A stretch of 64,000 nt of DNA from assembly GCF_041438805.1 (NCBI RefSeq), contig NZ_CP109190.1, positions 3,100,001 through 3,164,000 of the forward strand, read 5' to 3'. This stretch comes from Streptomyces sp. NBC_01707. GTDB taxonomy: Bacteria > Actinomycetota > Actinomycetes > Streptomycetales > Streptomycetaceae. Below the pieces are notes generated by a model, which was not told the DNA's origin, made no database searches, and saw only the letters and a list, made by a program, of their open reading frames with translations. Shown piece after piece: positions 48,507 through 56,576 of the stretch (position 1 is its first letter; every line of letters starts with the position of its first letter). Both the position numbers and the translations under genes were made by a program.

Positions 48507-49352
48507 TCAGAAGAGCACACTCATGAACGCGCCGACCTCACGGAAGCCGACCCGGGTGTAGGCCTTGCGGGCCGCGGTGTTGTAGTCGTTCACATACAGG
48601 CTGACTACCGGTGCGACGTCGGCGAGTGCGTAGCGCAGGACCGCCGCCATTCCGGTCTCGGACAAGCCGCGGCCACGGTGTTCGGGGGCGACCCAGACAC
48701 CCTGGATCTGGCAGGCCTGCGGGGTGGCCGCGCCGATCTCCGCCTTGAAGACGACCTTGCCGTCCTCGATACGGGCGAAGGAGCGGCCGGCGCCGATGAG
48801 CTCGGCGACGCGTGCCTGGTAGAGGAGTCCGCCGTCACCGGCCAGCGGGGAGATGCCGACCTCCTCGGTGAACATCGCGACACAGGCCGGCATCAGGACG
48901 TCTATCTCGTCCTTGCGAACGCGACGTACGAGAGGGTCGGGTGTCACATCGGCGGCGGGGCTCTCGGTGACCATGAGCGGCTGGTTGGCCCTGACCTCCC
49001 GGGCGGGTCCCCAGCCGGGTTCGAGAAGCCGCCACAGCTGTGCGGTCGCTTCGGCGGGACCGACGATGGAGGAGCAGCGGCGGCCCGCCCGGCGGGCCCG
49101 GTCGGCGAAGGCCCTGACGGCCTCGGGGGTGGCGCAGATCGGGACGAGATTGGCGCCGGAGTAGCAGAGCGACCGCAGCCGGCCGTCGGCGTACCAGCCC
49201 CACATCTCGCCGCCGAGGCGCCATGGGTCGAGTCCTGCGATCTGAACCCGGGACGTCACAAAAGCGTTGGCGACGGGCTCGCTCTCCAGGATGGCGAGCG
49301 CTGCGCCGAGGTCGCTGGGTTCGAGGACCCGGGTGGTGGTCTGCGTCAACAC
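48507..49352 (-). CDS. DUF4081-GNAT acetyltransferase
   Basis: A 281-aa protein. The N-terminal DUF4081 part (LGAALAILESEPVANAFVTSRV, MWGWYADGRLRSLCYSGANLVPI) is followed by a GNAT domain with VWVAPEHRGRGLSETGMAAVL and the C-terminal SLYVNDYNTAARKAYTRVGF. GTG 49352 opens the family-like start. Homologues accompany the ispG/proS neighbourhood in actinobacteria; the acceptor is unknown. Confidence 0.92.
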   Translation of the reverse strand: MLTQTTTRVLEPSDLGAALAILESEPVANAFVTSRVQIAGLDPWRLGGEMWGWYADGRLRSLCYSGANLVPICATPEAVRAFADRARRAGRRCSSIVGPAEATAQLWRLLEPGWGPAREVRANQPLMVTESPAADVTPDPLVRRVRKDEIDVLMPACVAMFTEEVGISPLAGDGGLLYQARVAELIGAGRSFARIEDGKVVFKAEIGAATPQACQIQGVWVAPEHRGRGLSETGMAAVLRYALADVAPVVSLYVNDYNTAARKAYTRVGFREVGAFMSVLF

Positions 49353-49462
49353 GAGGGGGCCTCACCATGCGGTCTGCTGATTTCCGCACTGTACCCAAAG
49401 AGGCTGGGAGACGCCGCCCCATGGCTGTCACCGGTACCTCGGCCCACCGTGAGGTCTCTCAC

Positions 49463-49507
49463 GACTGTGCCCCGCCGGGCGGTTCGTTCGCCGGGCGGGG
49501 CACAGTC
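49463..49507 (-). terminator. Terminator after ispG
   Basis: GACTGTGCCCCGCC (49463-49476) pairs perfectly with GGCGGGGCACAGTC (49494-49507), starting 19 nt past the ispG stop on the minus strand, with inner GC-rich pairing possible in the loop. The GNAT gene downstream has its own start 111 nt later. Confidence 0.8.
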
Positions 49508-49525
49508 ATGGAGTGGGTACGGGCC

Positions 49526-50680
49526 TCAGCTGATGGAGACCTCGGGCTCGCCGGAGGCGATGCCGTCCTTCTCCATCTGCTCGGCGATCTTCAGGGCTTC
49601 CTCGATGAGCGTCTCGACGATCTTCGACTCGGGAACCGTCTTGATGATCTCGCCCTTGACGAAGATCTGCCCCTTGCCGTTCCCCGACGCCACACCCAGA
49701 TCCGCCTCACGGGCCTCACCCGGACCATTGACGACACAGCCCATCACGGCAACCCGCAACGGCACCTCCATGCCCTCAAGACCCGCGGACACCTGATCCG
49801 CCAGCTTGTACACATCCACCTGCGCACGACCGCACGACGGACACGACACGATCTCCAACCGCCGCTGCTTCAGATTCAACGACTCAAGAATCTGCAGACC
49901 GACCTTGACCTCCTCGGCCGGCGGCGCCGACAACGACACCCGGATCGTGTCCCCGATCCCCTCACTCAACAACGCACCGAACGCCACCGCAGACTTGATC
50001 GTCCCCTGGAACGCCGGCCCCGCCTCCGTCACCCCCAGATGCAACGGGTAATCACACCGAGCCGCCAACTGACGGTACGCATTCACCATCACCACCGGAT
50101 CGTTGTGCTTCACCGAGATCTTGATGTCCCGGAACCCGTGCTCCTCGAACAGCGACGCCTCCCACAACGCCGACTCCACCAGAGCCTCAGGCGTCGCCTT
50201 CCCGTACTTCCTCAACAACCGCGCATCCAACGAACCCGCATTCACACCGATCCGGATCGGCGTCCCCGCATCGTTCGCCGCCCGCGCGATCTCCTTCACC
50301 TTGTCATCGAACTGCTTGATGTTCCCCGGATTCACCCGCACCGCAGCACAGCCCGCATCAATCGCCGCGAACACATACTTCGGCTGGAAATGAATATCCG
50401 CGATCACCGGAATCTGCGACTTCCGCGCAATCGTCGCAAGCGCATCCGCATCATCCTGCGTCGGACACGCAACCCGCACGATCTGACAGCCCGACGCCGT
50501 CAGCTCCGCGATCTGCTGCAACGTCGCACCGACATCCGACGTCCGGGTCGTGGTCATCGACTGCACCGACACCGGCGCATCCCCACCGACCGCCACCGAC
50601 CCGACCTGGATCTGGCGGCTGACCCTTCGGTCGGCGAGCTTGGTCGGAACGGACGGCATTCCGAGAGAAATCGCAGTCAT
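49526..50680 (-). CDS. ispG: 4-hydroxy-3-methylbut-2-enyl diphosphate synthase (flavodoxin-type)
   Basis: A 384-aa MEP-pathway enzyme converting MEcPP to HMBPP. The TIM-barrel N-terminus includes [20 protein letters not shown]. Iron-sulphur cysteines are in SCPSCGRA and [10 protein letters not shown]. Most of the gene (about 49695-50600) uses G- and T-ending codons (TTG Leu, AAT Asn, GAT Asp, GGT Gly), while the C-terminal 55 codons and flanking genes use C-ending ones. Many Streptomyces carry two ispG copies. It is downstream of rseP and dxr in the same orientation. Confidence 0.96.
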   Translation of the reverse strand: MTAISLGMPSVPTKLADRRVSRQIQVGSVAVGGDAPVSVQSMTTTRTSDVGATLQQIAELTASGCQIVRVACPTQDDADALATIARKSQIPVIADIHFQPKYVFAAIDAGCAAVRVNPGNIKQFDDKVKEIARAANDAGTPIRIGVNAGSLDARLLRKYGKATPEALVESALWEASLFEEHGFRDIKISVKHNDPVVMVNAYRQLAARCDYPLHLGVTEAGPAFQGTIKSAVAFGALLSEGIGDTIRVSLSAPPAEEVKVGLQILESLNLKQRRLEIVSCPSCGRAQVDVYKLADQVSAGLEGMEVPLRVAVMGCVVNGPGEAREADLGVASGNGKGQIFVKGEIIKTVPESKIVETLIEEALKIAEQMEKDGIASGEPEVSIS

Positions 50681-50797
50681 GCGCTGAGCATCCCCAAGGT
50701 GTGGATCAAGGTCCCGAGATCAGCGGGCTCCGGCCTTCGAGGTTACGCCACGGGTGAGATCCCGGAGCACACGCATCCCCGACCCAGCCCGAAGGTG

Positions 50798-50830
50798 GGC
50801 GGCCGGACACCGTGTGTACGTCCGGCCGCC
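50798..50830 (-). terminator. Terminator after the site-2 protease gene
   Basis: GGCGGCCGGAC (50798-50808) pairs with 50820-50830, loop 11 nt, about 56 nt beyond the rseP stop. It would separate dxr-rseP from ispG transcription. Confidence 0.7.
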
Positions 50831-50885
50831 ACCTGTGGTGCACGCGAAGCGGGCGGCGCGCGGAGCGATCCGCGCACCCGGCCGG

Positions 50886-52196
50886 TCAGGAGATCTTGAC
50901 CGGGTTGACGATGTCGGCCACCAGGACCAGCAGTGTGAAGCAGATGAAGACACCGGCGACGACGTAGGCGACCGGCATCAGCTTGGCCACGTCGAACGGG
51001 CCGGGGTCGGGGCGCTTGAAGACCCGCGCGACGTTGCGTCGCACGGACTCCCAGAGCGCTCCGGCGATGTGCCCGCCGTCGAGCGGCAGCAGGGGCAGCA
51101 TGTTGAAGAGGAACAGCGAGAGGTTGAACCCCGCCAGCAGGAACAGCATCATCGCGATCTGGTTCGTCGCAGGGACGTCCAGCGTCATCACCTCGCCGCC
51201 GATCCTGGCCGCACCGACCACGCCGACCGGGGAGTCCGCCGCTCGCTCCCCGTCGCCGAAGGCCGCGTTCCACAGGCTCGGGATCTTGGACGGCAGGGCG
51301 ATGATCGAGTCGACGCCGTTCTCGATCATGTCGCCCATGCGGACGACCGAGTCGCCGAAGGAGAGCGGGACGATGTCCGTGCGCGCGGCGAATCCGAGGT
51401 ATCCGGCCGGGACGAACTTGCCGGGGACCACCTCGCCGTCGGAGTCCTTCTGGGCCACCGAGTTCTTCTGCAGCACGGCGTGGAGGGTCTTCTCCTGACC
51501 GTCGCGCCGGACGGTGATGGTGGCCGGGCCGATGGTCTCGCGGATCCGGTCGGAGAGGGTGGCCCAGTCGTCCACCTTCCGGCCGTCGAAGGCGACGATC
51601 TTGTCGCCCTTCTTCAGTCCGGCGGCCTGCGCCGGCGAGACCGGGTCGCTCTTCTCGCAGGTGTCGCGCTTCTCGCTCTGTGCGATCACGCACTTCTGGA
51701 CACCCGCGACCTCGGTGGTCTGGGTCTGGAAGCCGAAGCTCATCGCGACCCCGAGGAAGATCGCGACGGCCAGGACCAGGTTCATGAACGGTCCGGCGAA
51801 CATCACGATCACGCGCTTCCACGGCTTGCGCGTGTAGAAGAGACGCTTCTCGTCACCCGGTTCGAGTTCCTCGAAGGCGGCCTCTCTGGCGTCCTCGATC
51901 ATGCCGCGCCACGGCGAGGTGGAGCGCGCCTCCAGCCGCCCGTCCGGACCGGGCGGGAACATGCCGATCATGCGGATGTAGCCACCGGCCGGAATCGCCT
52001 TGAACCCGTACTCGGTGTCGCCCTTCTTCCGCGACCAGACAGTCGGTCCGAAGCCGACCATGTACTGCGGGACGCGGATACCGAAGAGCTTCGCGGTCGA
52101 CAGGTGACCCAGCTCGTGCCAGGCGATCGAGAACAGCAGACCGATGGCGAAGACGACGATGCCCAGAATCGTCAACAGGACCGTCGTAATACTCAT
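50886..52196 (-). CDS. rseP: RIP (site-2) metalloprotease, M50 family, RseP-like
   Basis: A 436-aa membrane protease. Zinc motif HELGH in the first helix ([15 protein letters not shown]); third ligand in the [11 protein letters not shown] helix. A PDZ domain occupies about 180-290 ([27 protein letters not shown]). Four transmembrane helices are seen. It cleaves membrane proteins such as anti-sigma factors within the bilayer. ATG 52196 overlaps the dxr stop (ATGA). Confidence 0.95.
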   Translation of the reverse strand: MSITTVLLTILGIVVFAIGLLFSIAWHELGHLSTAKLFGIRVPQYMVGFGPTVWSRKKGDTEYGFKAIPAGGYIRMIGMFPPGPDGRLEARSTSPWRGMIEDAREAAFEELEPGDEKRLFYTRKPWKRVIVMFAGPFMNLVLAVAIFLGVAMSFGFQTQTTEVAGVQKCVIAQSEKRDTCEKSDPVSPAQAAGLKKGDKIVAFDGRKVDDWATLSDRIRETIGPATITVRRDGQEKTLHAVLQKNSVAQKDSDGEVVPGKFVPAGYLGFAARTDIVPLSFGDSVVRMGDMIENGVDSIIALPSKIPSLWNAAFGDGERAADSPVGVVGAARIGGEVMTLDVPATNQIAMMLFLLAGFNLSLFLFNMLPLLPLDGGHIAGALWESVRRNVARVFKRPDPGPFDVAKLMPVAYVVAGVFICFTLLVLVADIVNPVKIS

Positions 52197-53446
52197 GCGC
52201 GCGCCTCCGCTGTCGCTTTCGCCGAGAGTTCCCGAGCCCGGGCCCGCGCCCAGGTCTCCGCTTCCAGGACGTCTGCGACCGTGAGCGAAGTTCCCGTCGG
52301 GGGTGTGCCGTGTTCGGACACCACCGCCGTGACCGTATCCATGATTCCGTTGAACGGCAGCTGTCCTGCCAGGAAAGCGTCCACGCACTCCTCGTTCGCG
52401 GCGTTGAACACCGCCGGGGCGGTGCCGCCGAGCGTGCCCACGTGCCTGGCCAGTCCCACGGACGGGAAGGCGTCGTCGTCGAGCGGGAAGAACTCCCAGG
52501 AGGAGGCCTTCGACCAGTCGAATGCGGGCGCCGCGTCCGGGACGCGCTCCGGCCAGCCGAGGCCGATGGCGATCGGCCCGCGCATGTCCGGCGGGGTGGC
52601 CTGGGCGAGGGTGGAGCCGTCGGTGAACTCCACCATGGAGTGAACGTACGACTGAGGGTGGACGACGACCTCGATCCGGTCGAACGGGATGTCGTAGAGG
52701 AGGTGGGCCTCGATGACCTCCAGGCCCTTGTTGACGAGGGTGGCGGAATTGATCGTGATGACCGGGCCCATGGCCCAGGTCGGGTGCGCGAGGGCCTGCT
52801 CGCGCGTGACGTTCGCCAGCTCGCTCTTCGTCCGTCCCCGGAAGGGGCCGCCGGACGCGGTGACGACAAGCTTCCGTACGTCGGCACGGGTGCCGGCGGC
52901 GAGCGCCTGGAAGAGCGCGGCGTGCTCGGAGTCGACCGGGATGATCTGGCCGGGCTTGGCCAGTGCCTTCACCAGCGGGCCGCCCACGATCAGCGACTCC
53001 TTGTTGGCGAGGGCGAGCGTACGGCCCGCCTCGAGCGCGGCGAGCGTGGGGGCGAGGCCGATCGAGCCGGTGATTCCGTTGAGCACGGTGTGGCAGTCGC
53101 TCCCGGCGAGCTGCGTGGCGGCGTCGGGACCCGCCAGGATCTCGGGCAGCGGCTCCCCGGCCCCGTACTGCTCGCGCAGCGCCTCGCGAAGGGCCGGCAC
53201 CGCGTCCGCGGCGGCGACGGCCACGGTGCGCACCTTCAGTTGCCGCGCCTGCTCGGCGAGGAGGGCAACCCGGCCGCCTGCGGCGGAGAGCGCGGTGACG
53301 CGGAAGCGGTCGGGGTTGCGCAGCACCAGGTCGATGGCCTGGGTACCGATGGACCCGGTGGAGCCGAGGATGACGAGATCCCGGCGGCCTTCCGCTGCGT
53401 CGAAGACGAGATGCGGGTCGGCGAGGGGGGCAGGGCTGTCGCTCAT
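52193..53446 (-). CDS. dxr: 1-deoxy-D-xylulose 5-phosphate reductoisomerase
   Basis: A 417-aa NADPH-dependent enzyme making MEP from DXP. NADPH motif [15 protein letters not shown]; metal/substrate loops [12 protein letters not shown] and [11 protein letters not shown]-terminal [15 protein letters not shown] 53446 (MSDSPAPL) is preferred; an ATG 9 nt upstream (MGG) is an alternative. The start overlaps the stop of a small upstream ORF. Coupled to rseP, and followed further down by ispG. Confidence 0.96.
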   Translation of the reverse strand: MSDSPAPLADPHLVFDAAEGRRDLVILGSTGSIGTQAIDLVLRNPDRFRVTALSAAGGRVALLAEQARQLKVRTVAVAAADAVPALREALREQYGAGEPLPEILAGPDAATQLAGSDCHTVLNGITGSIGLAPTLAALEAGRTLALANKESLIVGGPLVKALAKPGQIIPVDSEHAALFQALAAGTRADVRKLVVTASGGPFRGRTKSELANVTREQALAHPTWAMGPVITINSATLVNKGLEVIEAHLLYDIPFDRIEVVVHPQSYVHSMVEFTDGSTLAQATPPDMRGPIAIGLGWPERVPDAAPAFDWSKASSWEFFPLDDDAFPSVGLARHVGTLGGTAPAVFNAANEECVDAFLAGQLPFNGIMDTVTAVVSEHGTPPTGTSLTVADVLEAETWARARARELSAKATAEARA

Positions 53447-53676
53447 GCCCCCCATTGTTGCCGCATCGGCCCAGCGGGTTGACAGCGCGTCCCGGAGAAT
53501 TCCGGGAGGAGCAGCTCCGGCAGCGTTCCTGTGAATGTCGGCAGCCGCCGGGCCAGGGCCCACCGGGCGGCTCGGTCCACGAGGAGTTCGTCGCACCGCT
53601 GCTCGATCCGGGCCGCCGGGGCGGAGGCGATCGTGTACGGGGCGCACCGGAGCAGCTGAGCGAGCGCCGCGATCAT
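53443..53676 (-). CDS. Small unrecognised ORF coupled on both sides (lipoprotein - this - dxr)
   Basis: A 77-codon frame from ATG 53676, which overlaps the lipoprotein stop (ATGA), to a TGA that overlaps dxr ATG 53446 (ATGA). The product begins [20 protein letters not shown], contains [23 protein letters not shown] and has no signal or membrane segment. Third positions are mostly G/C until the last ten codons. Overlaps at both ends and codon bias favour a real gene, but I recognise no family; it could be a leftover of a longer coding region. Confidence 0.5.
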   Translation of the reverse strand: MIAALAQLLRCAPYTIASAPAARIEQRCDELLVDRAARWALARRLPTFTGTLPELLLPEFSGTRCQPAGPMRQQWGA

Positions 53677-54443
53677 GCGGCGCGGAACTTGGTCCACTGC
53701 GCGGTCATGACGTCCTGCGGGATGCCGCCCATGTCCTTGGTGCCGGGGATCTCGCCACGGAAGGCGAGAGTGGTGGAGCCGGAGCGGACGACGGTGAGGT
53801 ATTCGTACAGCTTCAGCTTGCCCTTCACGTCGAGGATGGTGAAGCGGTAGGCCTCGGCCTCGTCGGCCTCGGCCGCGAAGTCGGGTGCCGCGGCGGGCTC
53901 GACCTTCAGATACTTCCCGTTCGCCAGGGCCCGCTCCTCGGTGAATCCGCCGGCGCAGTCCTCTCCGGCCTTGTCGAGCTTTTTCATGACCTCGGCCGCG
54001 GCGCCGTTCCGGTACGACCGGAGGGTGACATCGACGGTGACGCCGAGCATCTCGTCGGGGATGTCCACCTTGCGTTGGACCTGAGCCGCGGGGGCGGGGT
54101 CGCTGACGTCACCGGCGAGGCTGACCAGCGGCTGGCAGCCGGCGGGATCCGCGGTGTAGGCGTCGCCGAGTGGACCGTCGAGGGTGTACTCGGAGGCCGT
54201 GTACTTGCCGACGGTCTGCCCGTCGGTGAACGAAGCAGCCTCGAGCTGTGCCTCGCTGAGCGCCTTGGGCCCGTGGGCCGCCGCCGAGGGCTTGTCGTCC
54301 TTCCCTGAGCCGCCGGACCCGCGCGCGCCACCCGAACTGTCCTTGTCGCTGCTGCACGCGGCCGCTCCCAGAGCCAACACGACTGCAATCGTCACGGCCG
54401 CGGCTCGGCGTCCCTGTCCGCGCCGGATACCCACCCCGAACAT
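53673..54443 (-). CDS. Lipoprotein of unknown function
   Basis: A 256-aa secreted lipoprotein. The N-terminus MFGVGIRRGQGRRAAAVTIAVV leads to the lipobox AAAC-SSDKD. A Gly/Ser linker (residues about 35-60) precedes a mixed alpha/beta domain with DGQTVGKYTASEYTLDG, two cysteines (AGCQPL, DCAGGF) that may form a disulphide, and the end [13 protein letters not shown] 54443 is chosen with GGGGG upstream; ATG 54455 is an alternative. It is upstream of the small ORF and dxr. Confidence 0.85.
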   Translation of the reverse strand: MFGVGIRRGQGRRAAAVTIAVVLALGAAACSSDKDSSGGARGSGGSGKDDKPSAAAHGPKALSEAQLEAASFTDGQTVGKYTASEYTLDGPLGDAYTADPAGCQPLVSLAGDVSDPAPAAQVQRKVDIPDEMLGVTVDVTLRSYRNGAAAEVMKKLDKAGEDCAGGFTEERALANGKYLKVEPAAAPDFAAEADEAEAYRFTILDVKGKLKLYEYLTVVRSGSTTLAFRGEIPGTKDMGGIPQDVMTAQWTKFRAA

Positions 54444-54574
54444 CCCTGCCCCCATTTCGCTGTTGGTGATGCCGGCTCTTCCGCAGGTTCTGCAGGTCGT
54501 GCTGGAATCCGTCGTTCTTGATCGACACCCCCGATTGTGCTGCATGCCCACGGTCCCGGTCCTGCCGAGCGCGC

Positions 54575-55204
54575 CTACTTCGACATCGGGTGCGCGCACA
54601 GGGCCTTGTTCTCGGCGCTGTAGTCCACGTACAGCAGCCAGTCCTGGCCCCAGCACTTGTCTCCGGCGGAGATCCAGAACTCGGCCTCGGGTGAGCTGCA
54701 TCCGACCTCTTCAAGGTCCTGCTCGGGCCACTCCGCGTTGTTGCGGACACAGTCTCCGGCCGTGAACGTGGGCCGGGTGTCGGGGATCAGCCCGGGTACG
54801 ACGAGAGTGGCGAGCGCCAGGACCAGGACGGTCATGATGGCGAGCGCGGGCGGACGGGCCAGGACCCGGCGGCCGGGGGCGAGTTGAGGACGCAGATTCC
54901 CCACCGGATGGGGCAGGGAGCGGATCCGGGAGCGGGCACCGATGTTCATCAGCATGGTGACCGGAGCAGCGAACACGGACAGCAGGCCCCACCAGCCCTG
55001 CCACAGGGTGTCGGACGTCATCCTGCGGTAGGTGGCGGTTCCGCAGGTACGGCAGAAGGCGCCTTCCTCGGTCAGGAAGCGGAGCGTGACGACCAGACCC
55101 TGGTGCCCGCGCACCACGGTGTGGACGGCGGGTATCGCACCGCAGATGTGGCACGACACCACGGATCCGAAAGGAGGCAGCGGGTGATGGGGCGGCGTGG
55201 ACAT
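54575..55204 (-). CDS. Zinc-ribbon membrane protein with LppU-like C-terminal domain
   Basis: A 209-aa product. The N-terminal half holds two CxxC knuckles (CHIC at 18-21, CRTC at 51-54), a likely zinc ribbon. Two hydrophobic segments follow (WWGLLSVFAAPVTMLMNIG; ALAIMTVLVLALATLVVPG). The C-terminal domain (FTAGDCVRNNAEWPEQDLEEVGCSSPEAEFWISAGDKC..C) has the Cys pattern of LppU/SCO3897-like extracytoplasmic domains. Related Streptomyces proteins are sometimes labelled toxin components, which the sequence does not support. Confidence 0.8.
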   Translation of the reverse strand: MSTPPHHPLPPFGSVVSCHICGAIPAVHTVVRGHQGLVVTLRFLTEEGAFCRTCGTATYRRMTSDTLWQGWWGLLSVFAAPVTMLMNIGARSRIRSLPHPVGNLRPQLAPGRRVLARPPALAIMTVLVLALATLVVPGLIPDTRPTFTAGDCVRNNAEWPEQDLEEVGCSSPEAEFWISAGDKCWGQDWLLYVDYSAENKALCAHPMSK

Positions 55205-55238
55205 GAGAACTCCCGGGAACGACGTGGGCCCAGGAACC

Positions 55239-56486
55239 CTAACGGTTCGTGAGTTCCGCGAACTCCGCGAACGCCTCGTGAAACTGCGGGAACGTCTTCC
55301 GTACGCAGCCGGGGTCGTCGTACGTGATGCCGGGAACTCTCAGGCCCGTGACGGCGAACGACATCACGATGCGGTGGTCGCCGTGGGTGGCGATCTCGGT
55401 GGGGCGCGGTGTACCGGGGTGGATCCGGATCCAGTCCGGACCGGTCTCGACGGTGATGCCCATCCTCCGGAGGTTCTGCGCACAGGCCTCCAGCCGGTCG
55501 CACTCCTTCACCCGGGTGTTGCCGACGTCCTCGATGCGTACCGGCCCCGAGGCGAAGGGCGCGAGCGCGGCCAGCGTCGGCATGGTGTCGGAGATGTCGC
55601 GCATGTTGACCGTGAGGCCGCGGAGCGTGCCACGGGACCGGACGGTGGTGGAATCCGCGGTGCTGCGCACGTCGGCGCCCATACGGCGCAGTACGTCGAC
55701 GAACCGCAGGTCGCCCTGGAGGGCGTCCTTGCCGAGGCCGGCGACGGTCACCTCGTGGCCGGTGAGCGCTGCCGCGGCGAAGAAGTAGCTCGCGGTGGAT
55801 GCGTCGGGTTCGACGGCGTAGGGCGTGGCCCGGTAGCCCCCGGGCGGCACGGTGAAGACGTTGTCGTCGTGACCGCCACGGGTCACCTCGACGCCGAAGC
55901 TGCGCATCATCGCGAGGGTGATCTCGATGTACGGAGCGGAGACCAGGTCGGTGACGGTGATCCGGAGCCCTTCCGCCGTCAGCGGTCCGAGCATCAGCAG
56001 TGCGGTGAGGTACTGGGAGGACTCCCCCGCATCCAGGGTGAGTTCGCCGCCCTTGATCCCGGATGCGGTGACCCGCAGCGGGTGGTGGCCCTCGGCTGCC
56101 TCGTGGTGCAGATCGACACCGAGGGTGCGCAGGGCCTCGGTCAGCGGGGCGAGGGGCCGGCGGCGCATCTGGGCGGAGGCGTCGAAGCGGTAGGTGCCGG
56201 AGGCGGCGGCCGCGGCGAGGGTGGGCAGGAAGCGCGCCGTGGTGGCCCCGTCGCGGCAGTGGATGTCGGCCTCGGTGGCGGCGGGTCCGGCCGGGCGGCC
56301 CTCGATGTGCCAGCGGTCCGCTTCCTTCGCGACGTCGTAGCCGAGGCGTGCGAGACCTTCGGCAAAACCCTCGGTGTCGTCCGAGCACAGGGGACGTACG
56401 AGGGTGCTGGTGCCCTCCGCCGCGGCGGCCAGGAAGAGGGCGCGTGCGGTGACGGACTTGGAGCCGGGGATGTGGATGACGGTCAC
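55239..56486 (-). CDS. aroA: EPSP synthase (3-phosphoshikimate 1-carboxyvinyltransferase)
   Basis: A 415-aa enzyme of the shikimate pathway fold. PEP/S3P motifs: GSKSVTARALFLAAAAEGTS, DGATTARFLPTLAA, SDTMPTLAALAPFA (Asp), VGNTRVKECDRLEA (Glu), HGDHRIVMSFAV. At the position of E. coli NAGTAMRP the sequence is DGATTARF, so Ala replaces the glyphosate-contacting Gly96 and Phe replaces Pro101. No other aro gene is nearby, so it may be a second copy. Its substrates are inferred from fold. Confidence 0.9.
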   Translation of the reverse strand: MTVIHIPGSKSVTARALFLAAAAEGTSTLVRPLCSDDTEGFAEGLARLGYDVAKEADRWHIEGRPAGPAATEADIHCRDGATTARFLPTLAAAAASGTYRFDASAQMRRRPLAPLTEALRTLGVDLHHEAAEGHHPLRVTASGIKGGELTLDAGESSQYLTALLMLGPLTAEGLRITVTDLVSAPYIEITLAMMRSFGVEVTRGGHDDNVFTVPPGGYRATPYAVEPDASTASYFFAAAALTGHEVTVAGLGKDALQGDLRFVDVLRRMGADVRSTADSTTVRSRGTLRGLTVNMRDISDTMPTLAALAPFASGPVRIEDVGNTRVKECDRLEACAQNLRRMGITVETGPDWIRIHPGTPRPTEIATHGDHRIVMSFAVTGLRVPGITYDDPGCVRKTFPQFHEAFAEFAELTNR

Positions 56487-56513
56487 GGGTCCCCATCCTG
56501 CCGTGCGGCGCGC

Positions 56514-56558
56514 GGCCGGGCGGGGTGCGTCCAGCGAGTGGACGCACCCCGCCCGGCC
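56514..56558 (-). terminator. Terminator between acyl-CoA dehydrogenase and aroA
   Basis: A perfect 20-bp inverted repeat (56514-56533 with 56539-56558) with a 5-nt loop starts 18 nt past the dehydrogenase stop. It separates it from aroA downstream. Confidence 0.85.
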
Positions 56559-56576
56559 GGTCCGGTCGTCCGACCG

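Noticed and set aside
54575..55204. Toxin component of a toxin-antitoxin system
   Set aside because: Zinc ribbon, two membrane segments and a Cys-rich outer domain do not fit a toxin, and no antitoxin gene is adjacent.
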